Part shown: positions 17,261 to 25,337 of the stretch, piece after piece | Position numbering within the stretch: the stretch's first letter is position 1 | How the letters are laid out: each line of letters begins with the position of its first letter | Assembly: GCA_040255465.1 (NCBI GenBank) | Contig: JBDZVA010000001.1 | Coordinates: 1,116,001-1,180,000, forward strand | Source: UBA5793 sp040255465 | Lineage (GTDB): Bacteria; Planctomycetota; Phycisphaerae; Phycisphaerales; UBA5793 | DNA length: 64,000 nt | Direction of reading: 5' to 3' | The notes under the pieces: generated by a model | Databases searched by the model: none | What the model saw: only the letters and a program-made list of their open reading frames with translations | Told to the model about the DNA's origin: nothing | Position numbers and translations under genes: made by a program

Positions 17261-18382
17261 ATGAAACGTCTCCTTCTTGTGTCAACGATGATCGCCTGCT
17301 GCTCGACGAGTGTTGCGATGGCGCAGATCGCCCCCGGCGAGAATCCAGACGCCGGCACCGAGAGTGTCGCGCCCGGACAGCCGGCTCCGCTCGACGAATC
17401 GCAATTGCGTGAACGCATGGCGGCGTCGGCGGTCGGTCGCGTGGCGGTCCGAGCCGTGCAGGGCACACCCAACGGCCCCGCGATCGGCGTGGCGCCGGTC
17501 GAGATCCTCCTGTACCACCGAGGACAGGTCGTGCATTCGCAAAAAGCCGAACTCGATGAGCACGGCGTGGTTGTGCTTGAGGGCTTGCCCGTCGCCATGG
17601 AGGTTACTCCGGTCGTGCAGGTGGCCTACGGCGGGGTGTTCTACCAGGAAACGGGGAGCAACCTCTCGCCAAAGGCGGCCGAAGCCACTATCGAAGTGAC
17701 GGTCTACGAGACGACTGACGAGCGGCCGGAGTGGCACATCCTCATGCGGCACGTGCAGATCGAGCGCAGCGAAGCCGGCCTGCTCGTGAGCGAGATGATC
17801 CAGGCGGAGAATCCCGGCAACCGCACCTGGCTAGGTGACCCGGTGGATGATTCGGAGGATGCGAAGCGCGATGCGGCTCAGTTCAGACTTCCCAAGGGAG
17901 CAACGGAAGTGCAGTTGATTGCCGGCTTTCACGGCTGGTGCTGCACCACCCTTGACGAGACAGGGTTGATGAGCGTCCAGATGCCGATGATGCCCGGCAA
18001 GGCGCAGTACCGCTTCGCCTACATCCTTCCACCGACGAAGTCCAAGGCTGACCTGCTTCTCTCTGCGCCGGTGTCGACGGATCACATTATCGCGTTCTTC
18101 GCTGATGACGGATCTGAAATCACGCTCAGTGGCATGAAGGATGCCGGGTCGGAGGCCATGGGATCGACCAACGTGCGCATGTTCCAGGCTGACTCGCTGC
18201 TGCCCGGGCAGGTGGCGGGACTGTCGTTCGCGGGCGTGCCTGGCGCCACCGACCTTGCGGCAGTCAGCGATGCGAACTCTCAAATCAAGGTCTATGCGGC
18301 CATCGGCGGCGGCTTGGTGCTGCTGGCGGGAATTGTCGCGATCTTCCTCAAGTCGCCCAAACCGGCGCAGGCAACCACCTGA
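17261..18382 (+). CDS. Unknown exported, C-terminally anchored protein inside the ccm operon
   Basis: 373 residues from the ATG at 17261, chosen because it opens directly on a signal peptide (MKRLLLVSTMIACC, cut near AMAQ); an in-frame start at 17198 overlaps ccmF. The body has beta-sandwich character (APVEILLYHRGQVVHSQKAEL, EATIEVTVYETTD). One hydrophobic segment near the C-terminus (about 345-362) is followed by KSPKP, so the bulk faces the periplasm with a membrane tether. Apart from the signal peptide, the only cysteines are the adjacent pair WCC (227-228), not CxxC. I recognise no family. Its place between ccmF and ccmA suggests a role in apocytochrome or haem handling. Confidence 0.8.
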   Translation: MKRLLLVSTMIACCSTSVAMAQIAPGENPDAGTESVAPGQPAPLDESQLRERMAASAVGRVAVRAVQGTPNGPAIGVAPVEILLYHRGQVVHSQKAELDEHGVVVLEGLPVAMEVTPVVQVAYGGVFYQETGSNLSPKAAEATIEVTVYETTDERPEWHILMRHVQIERSEAGLLVSEMIQAENPGNRTWLGDPVDDSEDAKRDAAQFRLPKGATEVQLIAGFHGWCCTTLDETGLMSVQMPMMPGKAQYRFAYILPPTKSKADLLLSAPVSTDHIIAFFADDGSEITLSGMKDAGSEAMGSTNVRMFQADSLLPGQVAGLSFAGVPGATDLAAVSDANSQIKVYAAIGGGLVLLAGIVAIFLKSPKPAQATT

Positions 18383-18429
18383 TCCTCGAAGGAATCCTCG
18401 CCGCGCATGTGAAGCGGCGGAGCCAAATC

Positions 18430-19215
18430 ATGACCGGGCGACTCACCATCCAGGACTACGAGACGCAAGGCGCCGCTCGCACGCTGCGGCTGGCCACAGG
18501 CGCGGAGAGTGCTGGCTCGTCGCCTGCGGTGCGGGCGATACGCGTTCACAAGGTGCTTGACGATCGGCCCATCCTGCGCGATCTCACCTTCGATCTTCCG
18601 GCAGGCTGTTACGCGACACTGCTTGGCGCGAACGGTGCGGGAAAGACCACCCTGCTGCGGCTGCTTTCGACGCTCACCACCCCGACTCGCGGCGAACTGG
18701 AGATTTTCGGTCGCAGCGCGCGAAAGCAGGGCGCGATGATCCGCGCCGGCATCGGGTTGATCGGCCACCAGTCCATGCTCTATCGGGATCTTTCGGCGCT
18801 GGAGAACCTGATCTTCTTCGGCCGCCTGCATGACCTGCCCGAACCAGGTGTCCGGGCGATGGACCTGCTCGAGTTCGTGGGCCTTGTGGATCGAGCGCAC
18901 GACCCTGTCAAGACATTCAGTCGAGGCATGGTTCAACGGGTATCCATCGCCCGGGCCCTTCTCCATGAGCCGCGCCTGCTTCTCGCCGACGAACCCTTCG
19001 CCGGCCTCGATGCGCCTTCGGCGGACACGGTTGAGAAGCTCATGGCTCGACTCAACGAACAGGGGATGGCGGTGATTCTGGCGAATCATGACGTGCGGCA
19101 GAGTCTGCGGCTGGCCGAGCGCGTCATCGTGCTGCGCAAGGGTCGGTTGATGCTCGACGTGCCCTCGAGTGAAGTGAGCGCTGAAGACGTTCTGGCGGAG
19201 ATCGACAAGCGATGA
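18430..19215 (+). CDS. ccmA: Haem exporter ATP-binding protein CcmA
   Basis: 261-residue ABC ATPase. The ATG at 18430 has GGAG about 8 nt upstream; a GTG at 18409 would add seven residues. About 35 extra residues precede the ABC domain. Walker A GANGAGKTT, Q-loop GHQSMLYRDLSALENL, signature FSRGMVQRVSIARALL (an SRGMxQR form typical of CcmA), Walker B LLLADEPFAGLD and switch histidine ANHD are all present. With CcmB, CcmC and CcmD it drives release of holo-CcmE from the haem-loading complex. The stop overlaps ccmB by 4 nt. Confidence 0.93.
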   Translation: MTGRLTIQDYETQGAARTLRLATGAESAGSSPAVRAIRVHKVLDDRPILRDLTFDLPAGCYATLLGANGAGKTTLLRLLSTLTTPTRGELEIFGRSARKQGAMIRAGIGLIGHQSMLYRDLSALENLIFFGRLHDLPEPGVRAMDLLEFVGLVDRAHDPVKTFSRGMVQRVSIARALLHEPRLLLADEPFAGLDAPSADTVEKLMARLNEQGMAVILANHDVRQSLRLAERVIVLRKGRLMLDVPSSEVSAEDVLAEIDKR

Positions 19216-19889
19216 ACCGCGCTATCCGACATATCGCGCTACTCACCCTCAAAGATCTGCGCATCGAAGCGCGCGGTCGGCAGACGATCGGCCTGGTCGT
19301 GGTGCTCGCGATCCTCATCGTTGTCGTGCTGGCCCTCGGGCTCGGGCCGGGGTCGGGTTCCAGCGGGCTGAGCGCTACGGCGATCCTCTGGGTGGCGTAT
19401 CTCTTCGGCGGCGTGTTGATCTTCGAGAAGACCATGGCCGTCGAGCGCTATGACGACGCTCTGGCCGGCCTGCTGCTCGCGCCGATCGATCGCGGTTCGA
19501 TCTTTGCCGCAAAGCTGATCGCGAATCTGGTGCTCATGTTTACGCTGGCGCTGGTGGTGACGCCCGTGGGCATCATGTTCTTCCAGTTCGATCTTTCGGT
19601 TGCGCCGGGCGGTTTTGCCCTGGTGATGGCGATCAGCATGATCGGCTATGCCGCAATCGGCACGCTCTTTGCCGCGCTGACGAGTTCGACGCGTCTGGCG
19701 GGCGGGCTGCTGGCGATGCTCGTCTTTCCGGTGACTCTGCCGGTGGTTCTCGTTTCGACCCGTGTGCTCGCCAACCTGTTCGAGCACAACGTGTCGATCG
19801 GCGGCAGCGGGCTGGCGATTCTCATTGCTTTTGACGTGATGTTCCTGACTGCTTCGTGGCTCGTGTTCGAAATCGTGCTCGAGGCGTGA
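19212..19889 (+). CDS. ccmB: Haem exporter membrane protein CcmB
   Basis: 225 residues, the usual CcmB length, with six predicted membrane segments. RHIALLTLKDLRIEARGRQ opens the protein and LLLAPIDRGSIFAAKLIANLVLM carries the coupling region; both are characteristic. Translationally coupled to ccmA (4-nt overlap) and followed 16 nt later by ccmC. Confidence 0.92.
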   Translation: MNRAIRHIALLTLKDLRIEARGRQTIGLVVVLAILIVVVLALGLGPGSGSSGLSATAILWVAYLFGGVLIFEKTMAVERYDDALAGLLLAPIDRGSIFAAKLIANLVLMFTLALVVTPVGIMFFQFDLSVAPGGFALVMAISMIGYAAIGTLFAALTSSTRLAGGLLAMLVFPVTLPVVLVSTRVLANLFEHNVSIGGSGLAILIAFDVMFLTASWLVFEIVLEA

Positions 19890-19905
19890 AGAGGAGTATG
19901 CCGCA

Positions 19906-20610
19906 ATGGATTCCGCAACTTCCAAACTGATCTTCCGACTGTACTGGCTGCTGACCTTCGGCCTGCTGGTCGCGGTTACGGCGATGATGGCGTTCTGGAC
20001 GCCGCGCGAAGAGACCATGGGTGATGTGCAGAAGATCTTCTACATTCACCTGCCCACTGCGATCAGCACGTTCGTCGTCTGCTTCGTGGTGTTCGTCGCC
20101 AGTGTCATGTACCTGCTCCAGCGCAGGTCGTGGTGGGATGACGTCGCGCTTGCGGCGGCGAAAGTGGCGGTGCTGCTCGCCAGCATCGTGCTGCTCACCG
20201 GGATGATCTGGGGTCGCAGTGCGTGGGGTCACTGGTGGACGTGGAGCCCGCGCTTGACCTTCAGCCTCATTCTCTGGCTGCTGTACGTCGTGTACCTGAT
20301 GATCCGACCTTCGATCGAGTCGAGCCAGCGGCGGGCGCTGATTTGTGCGGTGTATGGCGTGATCGCGTTCATGGATGTGCCGCTGGTTTATCTGTCTGTC
20401 AAACTGCTGCCTGACATTCACCCGAGTTCGATCCAGTTGTCGCCGGACATGCGAACGACCCTGCTGGCCTGGTTCGTGCCGATGACGATGCTCGTGGTCG
20501 GGCTGACATTCACCTCGTTCAAGATCAACCGCCTGCACCGGGCGATTTCAGAGCCAATGGAAGAAGAAGTCGAAGAGCCGCGCCTTGTGCCGGCAGGAGG
20601 CAGCGCATGA
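19906..20610 (+). CDS. ccmC: Haem exporter protein CcmC with an altered WWD motif
   Basis: 234 residues, six membrane segments, GAGGAG about 10 nt upstream. CcmC presents haem to CcmE through its tryptophan-rich WWD loop and two external histidines. The first histidine is visible in FYIHLPTA (His48) and a second candidate in LPDIHPSS. The loop reads WGHWWTWSPRLTF (107-119): the aspartate expected after WTW is serine 114. A charged EEEVEEP tail ends the protein. The stop overlaps the start of ccmD by 4 nt. Confidence 0.92.
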   Translation: MDSATSKLIFRLYWLLTFGLLVAVTAMMAFWTPREETMGDVQKIFYIHLPTAISTFVVCFVVFVASVMYLLQRRSWWDDVALAAAKVAVLLASIVLLTGMIWGRSAWGHWWTWSPRLTFSLILWLLYVVYLMIRPSIESSQRRALICAVYGVIAFMDVPLVYLSVKLLPDIHPSSIQLSPDMRTTLLAWFVPMTMLVVGLTFTSFKINRLHRAISEPMEEEVEEPRLVPAGGSA

Positions 20611-20735
20611 ATCCGACGCAGTATGCCATTCTGGGATATGTCGTGAGCTTTGGATTGCTTGGCGGTTTTGCGCTGTGGTCATGGGTCGAATACGCCCGCC
20701 TGTCGCGCCGCCGAAATCGTCGATCTCAATCCTGA
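20607..20735 (+). CDS. ccmD: CcmD-like small membrane protein
   Basis: 42 residues starting in the ATGA overlap with ccmC. One membrane segment (about 7-25, YAILGYVVSFGLLGGFALW) is followed by a basic tail RLSRRRNRR. This is the layout of CcmD, which stabilises CcmC-CcmE and helps release holo-CcmE. Sequence conservation in CcmD is low, so position and topology carry the call. Confidence 0.78.
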   Translation: MNPTQYAILGYVVSFGLLGGFALWSWVEYARLSRRRNRRSQS

Positions 20736-20776
20736 TTCCGTTGCCTGCCGGGCCTCTGCCGCCCAGGGAGCACACC

Positions 20777-21133
20777 ATGCAACACCTTCCCACCCTTGAA
20801 GTCATGAAGCGATCGGTCCGCGCGGCGGTGTGCCCCCAGTGCACCCAGCGTGAACCCCCGGGTGAGTGGCCGCACCTCGAACAACCTCGCCCGTGCGAGC
20901 CGACCTGCACGATCTTCCAGAATCTGCCGAGGCTGCGACTGATCGTTCATCGCATCCACTCCGACTCCATGGCGCCGTACGAAGAAGCGATGCGCGAGAT
21001 GATCTGTCAGAGCTGCCACAACAACGCGACGGCCGGAGACTACTGTGCGCCTCGCACCACTCGAGACTGCCCGCTGAGCCGGTATGCCGACCTCGTTGTT
21101 GACGCCCTTGAGCGCATCGAACAGGTGCGTTAA
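20777..21133 (+). CDS. Small cysteine-rich cytoplasmic protein at the end of the ccm operon
   Basis: 118 residues from the ATG at 20777 (AGGGAG 6 nt upstream), 41 nt after ccmD. Eight cysteines: CPQC (19/22), CEPTC (40/44), CQSCH (76/79), then DYC and DCPLSRY. The CQSCH looks like a haem site, but there is no signal peptide, so haem attachment by the Ccm system is not expected. A zinc or iron-sulfur site is more likely. The family is not recognised. Co-transcription with ccm genes is inferred from spacing. Confidence 0.65.
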   Translation: MQHLPTLEVMKRSVRAAVCPQCTQREPPGEWPHLEQPRPCEPTCTIFQNLPRLRLIVHRIHSDSMAPYEEAMREMICQSCHNNATAGDYCAPRTTRDCPLSRYADLVVDALERIEQVR

Positions 21134-21298
21134 ACGCCAAGGCGAGATCGCGCGTCACGTTCGGGGAGCCGCTTGAGCACTCGGGGCCACCGAGTCGCCT
21201 GCGCGGGAATGAGTCCTTTGATGCGGAGAGGGCGCTGGCCCCACCCGCGGCCCCACCTCCGCGCTGCGCCTTGCGTCGCCTCGATCGGTCGCCGGACC

Positions 21299-21796
21299 TT
21301 ATCGCCGCTGTGCCTCTGAAACTCCGGTGTATTCGAGCACGTATTTTGGAACAGCGCCTCGCTGTTCGTAGTGGCGACGGGTCGCGTCTTCGAGCTCCCA
21401 GTAGGTTCCGACCCTTCCGCGGCAGCGGCTCGATCCACAAGTGCAGAACTGGAGCGTGGGTCCCACGGGAATGCACGTTGCGTAATCAAACGTGATCTCT
21501 TCGCCGGGCTCGATCACGCGGTCCGCCACCAGCCAGAGGCGCGGCGGGGTGGACCCTAGGACGCAGTTCGGGTCACAGGAGTGGTTGACGAAATCATCGA
21601 GTTCGCCGGAGGATCCGACAAACAGGCCGTGATCGACTTGTATGGTGTGGGTGAAGTTTTCGATATCCCGCTCGTCCACCAGCGGGCCGCGAAAGTGAAG
21701 TACGATTTCGTCGCGTTCATATCGGCGCGTCGCAAAAACCCCATGGCCGGCTCGCTCTGACTTTCGGACCGCGAGTCCGTTGCTGTGTTCTTGATT
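21299..21796 (-). CDS. SET-domain protein (lysine methyltransferase fold)
   Basis: 165 residues from a TTG at 21796 with AGGGAG 8 nt upstream. An ATG at 21868 would add 24 residues but has a poor site. SET motifs in order: SERAGHGVFATRRYERDE (I), DDFVNHSCDPNC (III), then EEITFDY (IV), and a post-SET-like CTCGSSRCRG. Bacterial SET proteins methylate lysines on ribosomal, chromatin-like or host proteins; the target here is unknown. Read divergently from the nitrilase-GNAT gene. Confidence 0.85.
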   Translation of the reverse strand, partial: NQEHSNGLAVRKSERAGHGVFATRRYERDEIVLHFRGPLVDERDIENFTHTIQVDHGLFVGSSGELDDFVNHSCDPNCVLGSTPPRLWLVADRVIEPGEEITFDYATCIPVGPTLQFCTCGSSRCRGRVGTYWELEDATRRHYEQRGAVPKYVLEYTGVSEAQRR

Positions 21797-21958
21797 CAAT
21801 GCTTGCACTCCCTGCGCGAGAAACACGAGTAAAAAGCGCAGCCCGCTCGGAGCGATGCGGCGGGCCATCACGCGTGCCCCGCGAGCGCCACAGAAAAACG
21901 AGCTATCGAAGTCCGCCTGAATTCTCGGCAGCGGCCAACCTATTCGGCTTTTGTGTCC

Positions 21959-21964
21959 TATAAT
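21959..21964 (+). promoter_or_regulatory. -10 box of the nitrilase-GNAT gene (leaderless)
   Basis: A consensus TATAAT 9 nt before the ATG at 21974 with no Shine-Dalgarno in between, so transcription would begin at or within a few bases of the start codon. Confidence 0.55.
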
Positions 21965-21973
21965 ACTATCTCG

Positions 21974-23593
21974 ATGGACCGACTTCGCGTTGCCACTCTT
22001 CAATATTTCGTCCGCCCCATTCACGACTTCTCTGATTTTCGCGATCAAGTGCGCGGACTCATCAGGACGGCGGCGGGGTATGAGTGTCGGCTCGTGGTCT
22101 TTCCTGAGTACTTCACGATCCAGCTTCTGACGCTCGACGACGTGAACCGCCCGATGGTCGAGCAGATTCGCGTGTTGGCCGACCGAGCCGCCGAATTCAC
22201 CGACCTGATGGGAACGCTCGCTCGCGAGAGCGGCATCTATGTGTCGGCGGGCACCATACCGGTCCGCGATCCCCATCACCCCGACCGGCTTTACAACGAG
22301 TGCCAGCTCTTCGCGCCCGACGGTTCGCACGGCTCCCAAGCCAAGCTCCACATGACGCGCTTCGAGAAAGAGGAGTGGAAGGTCAGCCCCGGCAAGGGGC
22401 TGCGGCTGTTCGAGACCGAATTCGGCCGCCTTGCCATCGCCATCTGCTATGACGCGGAGTTTCCAGAGATCGCCCGGGCGGCGGCGCGCCAGGATGCGGT
22501 CGTGCTCCTCGTGCCCAGCTACACCGACGACCGACAAGGCTTCCTCCGGGTGCGGTACTGTGCGCACGCGCGGGCGATTGAGAACCAGATGTTCGTGATT
22601 CATTCCGCGACGGTCGGCTCCCTGCCGATGGTGCCTGCGGTTTCTCTCAACTATGGCCAGGCCGCGATCCTGACGCCGAGCGATTTTGAGTTCGCGCGCG
22701 ATGGGATCCTCGCGGAAGGGATCCCCAATCAGGAGATGATGGTCATCGGGGAGTTGAATCTCAGGGTGCTGCGGTCAAGCCGTTTGCGGGGCACGGTCTT
22801 GCCGTTGCGCGACAGCCGAAACAGCGCCGAACTCGTCGCCGAGACTTCCCTGGTCCAGTTGACGCCGACAAAGGCGCGCGGCTCGACGCAGCGGGGCGTC
22901 GTCGTTCGGAACACTCGCGCTGAGGATTTTCCCGGCATCCGCGACCTTGCTCAGCTCATCTATCCCGACCTCGCGCCGTGGAGCGACGAACAACTCCACC
23001 AGCACCTCGAGGCCTTTCCTCAGGGGCAGTTTGTCGCCGTCGATCGGGCGACGGGCCACATCGTCGGCATGTGCTCTGGCCTCATCATCGATTGGGATCG
23101 ATACGAGCCCGATATGGACTGGTCGCAGTTCACAAATGGTGGCACGTTTACGAACCACGACCCCGTCTATGGCGCCACCCTCTTTGCCGCGGACGTGATG
23201 GTGCGACCGGGCGTGCAGGGTCAGGGTGTCGGCAAGCGGCTCTACAAGAAGGGCCGATTTGATCTCGCGCGCCAGATCGGCCTCCGCCGAATACTCGCCG
23301 GTTCGCGCCTGCGTGGCTATCACCGTTACGCTGATCGGATGTCGGCGGCCGACTACGTCGTGGAAGTCGTGGCGGGGCGGCTTAACGATCCGACGCTGTC
23401 GTTCCAGCTCAAGCAGGGGTTTCACGTGATCGCGGTGGTCGGCGGGTACTTCCGCGGCGACCCCGAGAGTGAGGGATGGGCCGCCGTAATCGAGTGGCTG
23501 AATCCTGACGTGGCCGATCCACAAGACTACGGGCAGGGCGATCCGCGATTCGCCTCCGGGCGGCAGGCCGCGCCGCCTGATGCGGGTCGGTAA
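21974..23593 (+). CDS. Carbon-nitrogen hydrolase fused to a GNAT acetyltransferase
   Basis: 539 residues from the ATG at 21974; a GTG at 21953 would place TATAAT inside the gene. Residues 1 to about 290 are a nitrilase-superfamily domain with the full triad: Glu45 (FPEYF), Lys124 (AKLHMTRFE), Cys158 (CYDAEFPE). Residues about 310-510 are a GNAT domain with the acetyl-CoA loop VRPGVQGQGVGKRLY. The amidase part would cleave or transfer a C-N bond and the GNAT part acetylate the same or a related amine. In the Bacillus YhcX-type fusions I recall, the GNAT domain comes first; here the order is reversed. Substrate unknown. Confidence 0.87.
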   Translation: MDRLRVATLQYFVRPIHDFSDFRDQVRGLIRTAAGYECRLVVFPEYFTIQLLTLDDVNRPMVEQIRVLADRAAEFTDLMGTLARESGIYVSAGTIPVRDPHHPDRLYNECQLFAPDGSHGSQAKLHMTRFEKEEWKVSPGKGLRLFETEFGRLAIAICYDAEFPEIARAAARQDAVVLLVPSYTDDRQGFLRVRYCAHARAIENQMFVIHSATVGSLPMVPAVSLNYGQAAILTPSDFEFARDGILAEGIPNQEMMVIGELNLRVLRSSRLRGTVLPLRDSRNSAELVAETSLVQLTPTKARGSTQRGVVVRNTRAEDFPGIRDLAQLIYPDLAPWSDEQLHQHLEAFPQGQFVAVDRATGHIVGMCSGLIIDWDRYEPDMDWSQFTNGGTFTNHDPVYGATLFAADVMVRPGVQGQGVGKRLYKKGRFDLARQIGLRRILAGSRLRGYHRYADRMSAADYVVEVVAGRLNDPTLSFQLKQGFHVIAVVGGYFRGDPESEGWAAVIEWLNPDVADPQDYGQGDPRFASGRQAAPPDAGR

Positions 23594-23886
23594 GGCAACC
23601 CGCTCTGGGCTGGCGCTCCAGGGGGATCGTTGATCATCCGGTCAGCACGCCGATACACGAGGAATGGCAGATGTTCCGGTGAGCGGCAGCCTACGGGTGA
23701 TCCTGCGCTGCGACGAGAAGTGACTCGATCCGCGCATCAGGCTCAGACTTGGGCATTAACGGCGGCCCACGTCTGTCTGTTGTCGAGTCGTCTGGCAAAC
23801 CTGACTCGCGGGCACCGATGCCGCAGGGGTCTGTGGGCATTTCCACTAAGCCGCCTGAGCGGCTGCAGTTGCAGCCGAATCCGCAA

Positions 23887-23960
23887 TGGGCCTGGGAGGA
23901 CTCGAACCTCCGACCTCACCGTTATCAGCGGTGCGCTCTAACCAACTGAGCTACAAGCCC
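23887..23960 (-). tRNA. tRNA-Ile (anticodon GAT)
   Basis: 74-nt cloverleaf on the minus strand: acceptor GGGCTTG/CAGGCCC, D arm with AGCTCAGTTGGTTAGAGC, anticodon loop CTGATAA (GAT), T arm GGAGG-TTCGAGT-CCTCC, discriminator A. CCA is not encoded. Confidence 0.95.
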
Positions 23961-24037
23961 GCTCGCCGCTTTGGGCTGCGGCGGGGGAAGGCAAGTATCG
24001 GCGCGTCGCGCCGTGCCGTCAAGACGGATGCTTTGCT

Positions 24038-24043
24038 TATGAT
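24038..24043 (+). promoter_or_regulatory. Candidate -10 box of the DNA methyltransferase gene
   Basis: TATGAT 5 nt before the ATG at 24049, with no ribosome-binding site in between. Confidence 0.4.
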
Positions 24044-24048
24044 TGCCC

Positions 24049-25089
24049 ATGCCCGCTTCCCAACCGGCCCTCACCCCATCCCGATCTGCTCCCATAGCCG
24101 TGGAAGCAGCGGCTCCCGCGGGATCTCCGGCGGGCGGCGTGCAACTGCTCTGGCCCGGGAAGTTTGACGCCGCGGGAGTTCGGCGGCGCCCTGAGCCGGT
24201 CCCCGCGGTGCGATGCCAGGTCGCGCGGATGATTGGTGAAGCGGATGGCAACCGGCTGGTGCATGGCGATTTCCGCGCGGTGCTGGGGACCGTACCGGAG
24301 GATTCGGTGGATTTCATCTATGTCGATCCGCCGTTTCGAACCGAACGCGATCACTACGTGAAGCAGTCTAACGGGAAACGCAACAGTGCGACACCGCAAC
24401 CGGCCTATTCAGACCGATGGACCGAAGCGGACTATCTCAACTTCCTCGATGATCTGATCGCGCTGGCTCGCCCGGCGCTGCGGGCGACCGGCTCGATTGC
24501 GATGCACGTCGATCATCGTGCTTCGGCTCATGTGCGTTGCCTGCTCGATGAGCACTTCGGCTCAGAACGGTTTATCAACGAACTCATCTGGAAATACGGC
24601 CTGGGCAATGCCACGGCTTCGCGACACTTCCTGCGCAAGCACGATTGCATCCTGGTCTACGGCCGGACGGGCCAACACTACTTCAAGAAGCAACGTGGCG
24701 AACTGACCGCCGCCCAGCAGCGCAAGTACTGCCACGAAGATGAGCGCGGCCGCTACATGATGAGCTACGGCAAGCGCTACGACCTGAAAGGCGGAAAGCC
24801 GCTCGAATCGGTTCTCGACATTCCCGCACTGGCCGCGACCGATGCGCAGCGTTGCGGCTATCCGACGCAGAAGCCGCTGCGCCTGCTCAAGGTGCTCATC
24901 GAGTCGTTGTGCCCCCCGGCTGGAGTGGTCATGGACCCGTGCTGCGGTAGCGGGACGACGGCGGTCGCGGCGCAGCGGTTGGGACGCGGTTGGATCGCGT
25001 GCGATCAATCCGAAACGGCAATCGAACTGGCGACGCAACGGCTTGAGGCCGAGGAGGGCTGTGCTTTTGTGGTGGCACGAGCGGGATGA
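24049..25089 (+). CDS. Beta-class DNA (adenine-N6 or cytosine-N4) methyltransferase, apparently solitary
   Basis: 346 residues. The catalytic motif IV DPPF (93-96, in FIYVDPPFRTERDHY) precedes the S-adenosylmethionine motif I DPCCGSGTT (about 296-304): the beta-class order, shared with type III Mod subunits and solitary enzymes. CGYPTQKPLRLL is also typical. The first 45 residues are Ala/Pro-rich and low-complexity. No restriction or helicase gene is adjacent; the neighbours are tRNA-Ile and tRNA-Cys. It may act in regulation or protection by methylation. Recognition sequence unknown. The adenine target is favoured by DPPF but not proven. Confidence 0.85.
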   Translation: MPASQPALTPSRSAPIAVEAAAPAGSPAGGVQLLWPGKFDAAGVRRRPEPVPAVRCQVARMIGEADGNRLVHGDFRAVLGTVPEDSVDFIYVDPPFRTERDHYVKQSNGKRNSATPQPAYSDRWTEADYLNFLDDLIALARPALRATGSIAMHVDHRASAHVRCLLDEHFGSERFINELIWKYGLGNATASRHFLRKHDCILVYGRTGQHYFKKQRGELTAAQQRKYCHEDERGRYMMSYGKRYDLKGGKPLESVLDIPALAATDAQRCGYPTQKPLRLLKVLIESLCPPAGVVMDPCCGSGTTAVAAQRLGRGWIACDQSETAIELATQRLEAEEGCAFVVARAG

Positions 25090-25150
25090 ATGTGTCGCGA
25101 ATGCGGCCGGTCCGGGCGCCGGTGTGTTGAGCCGCGACGAAATCGGAACG

Positions 25151-25179
25151 TTGTCATTTTCGCCTGTGCCGTCTACCCT
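25151..25179 (+). promoter_or_regulatory. Promoter of tRNA-Cys
   Basis: TTGTCA, a 17-nt spacer and TACCCT, ending 11 nt before the first tRNA base. The spacing is that of a housekeeping sigma-70 promoter. Confidence 0.5.
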
Positions 25180-25190
25180 TGAAATCGACC

Positions 25191-25264
25191 GGCCGGATAC
25201 CCAAGTGGTCCAAGGGGACGGATTGCAAATTCGTTATTCGCGGGTTCGAATCCCGCTCCGGCCT
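25191..25264 (+). tRNA. tRNA-Cys (anticodon GCA)
   Basis: 74-nt cloverleaf: acceptor GGCCGGA/TCCGGCC, short D arm CCC/GGG, anticodon stem ACGGA/TTCGT around loop TTGCAAA (GCA), T arm GCGGG-TTCGAAT-CCCGC. The discriminator base is T, the identity base of tRNA-Cys. CCA is not encoded. Confidence 0.93.
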
Positions 25265-25337
25265 TTGAATCAACACCCCTCCGCGGGTCGCTCGCTCTGG
25301 CGAGATGATCCGCTCCTCACCAACACGGGAGAACACC

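Noticed and set aside
20777..21133. Cys-rich protein as a further c-type cytochrome
   Set aside because: It has one CxxCH but no signal peptide, and its other cysteines are arranged for metal binding.
23887..25264. Methyltransferase gene as a tRNA-integrated island
   Set aside because: Both tRNA genes point away from the methyltransferase, so it adjoins their 5' ends, whereas integrases use 3' ends. There is no integrase and no duplicated tRNA end.
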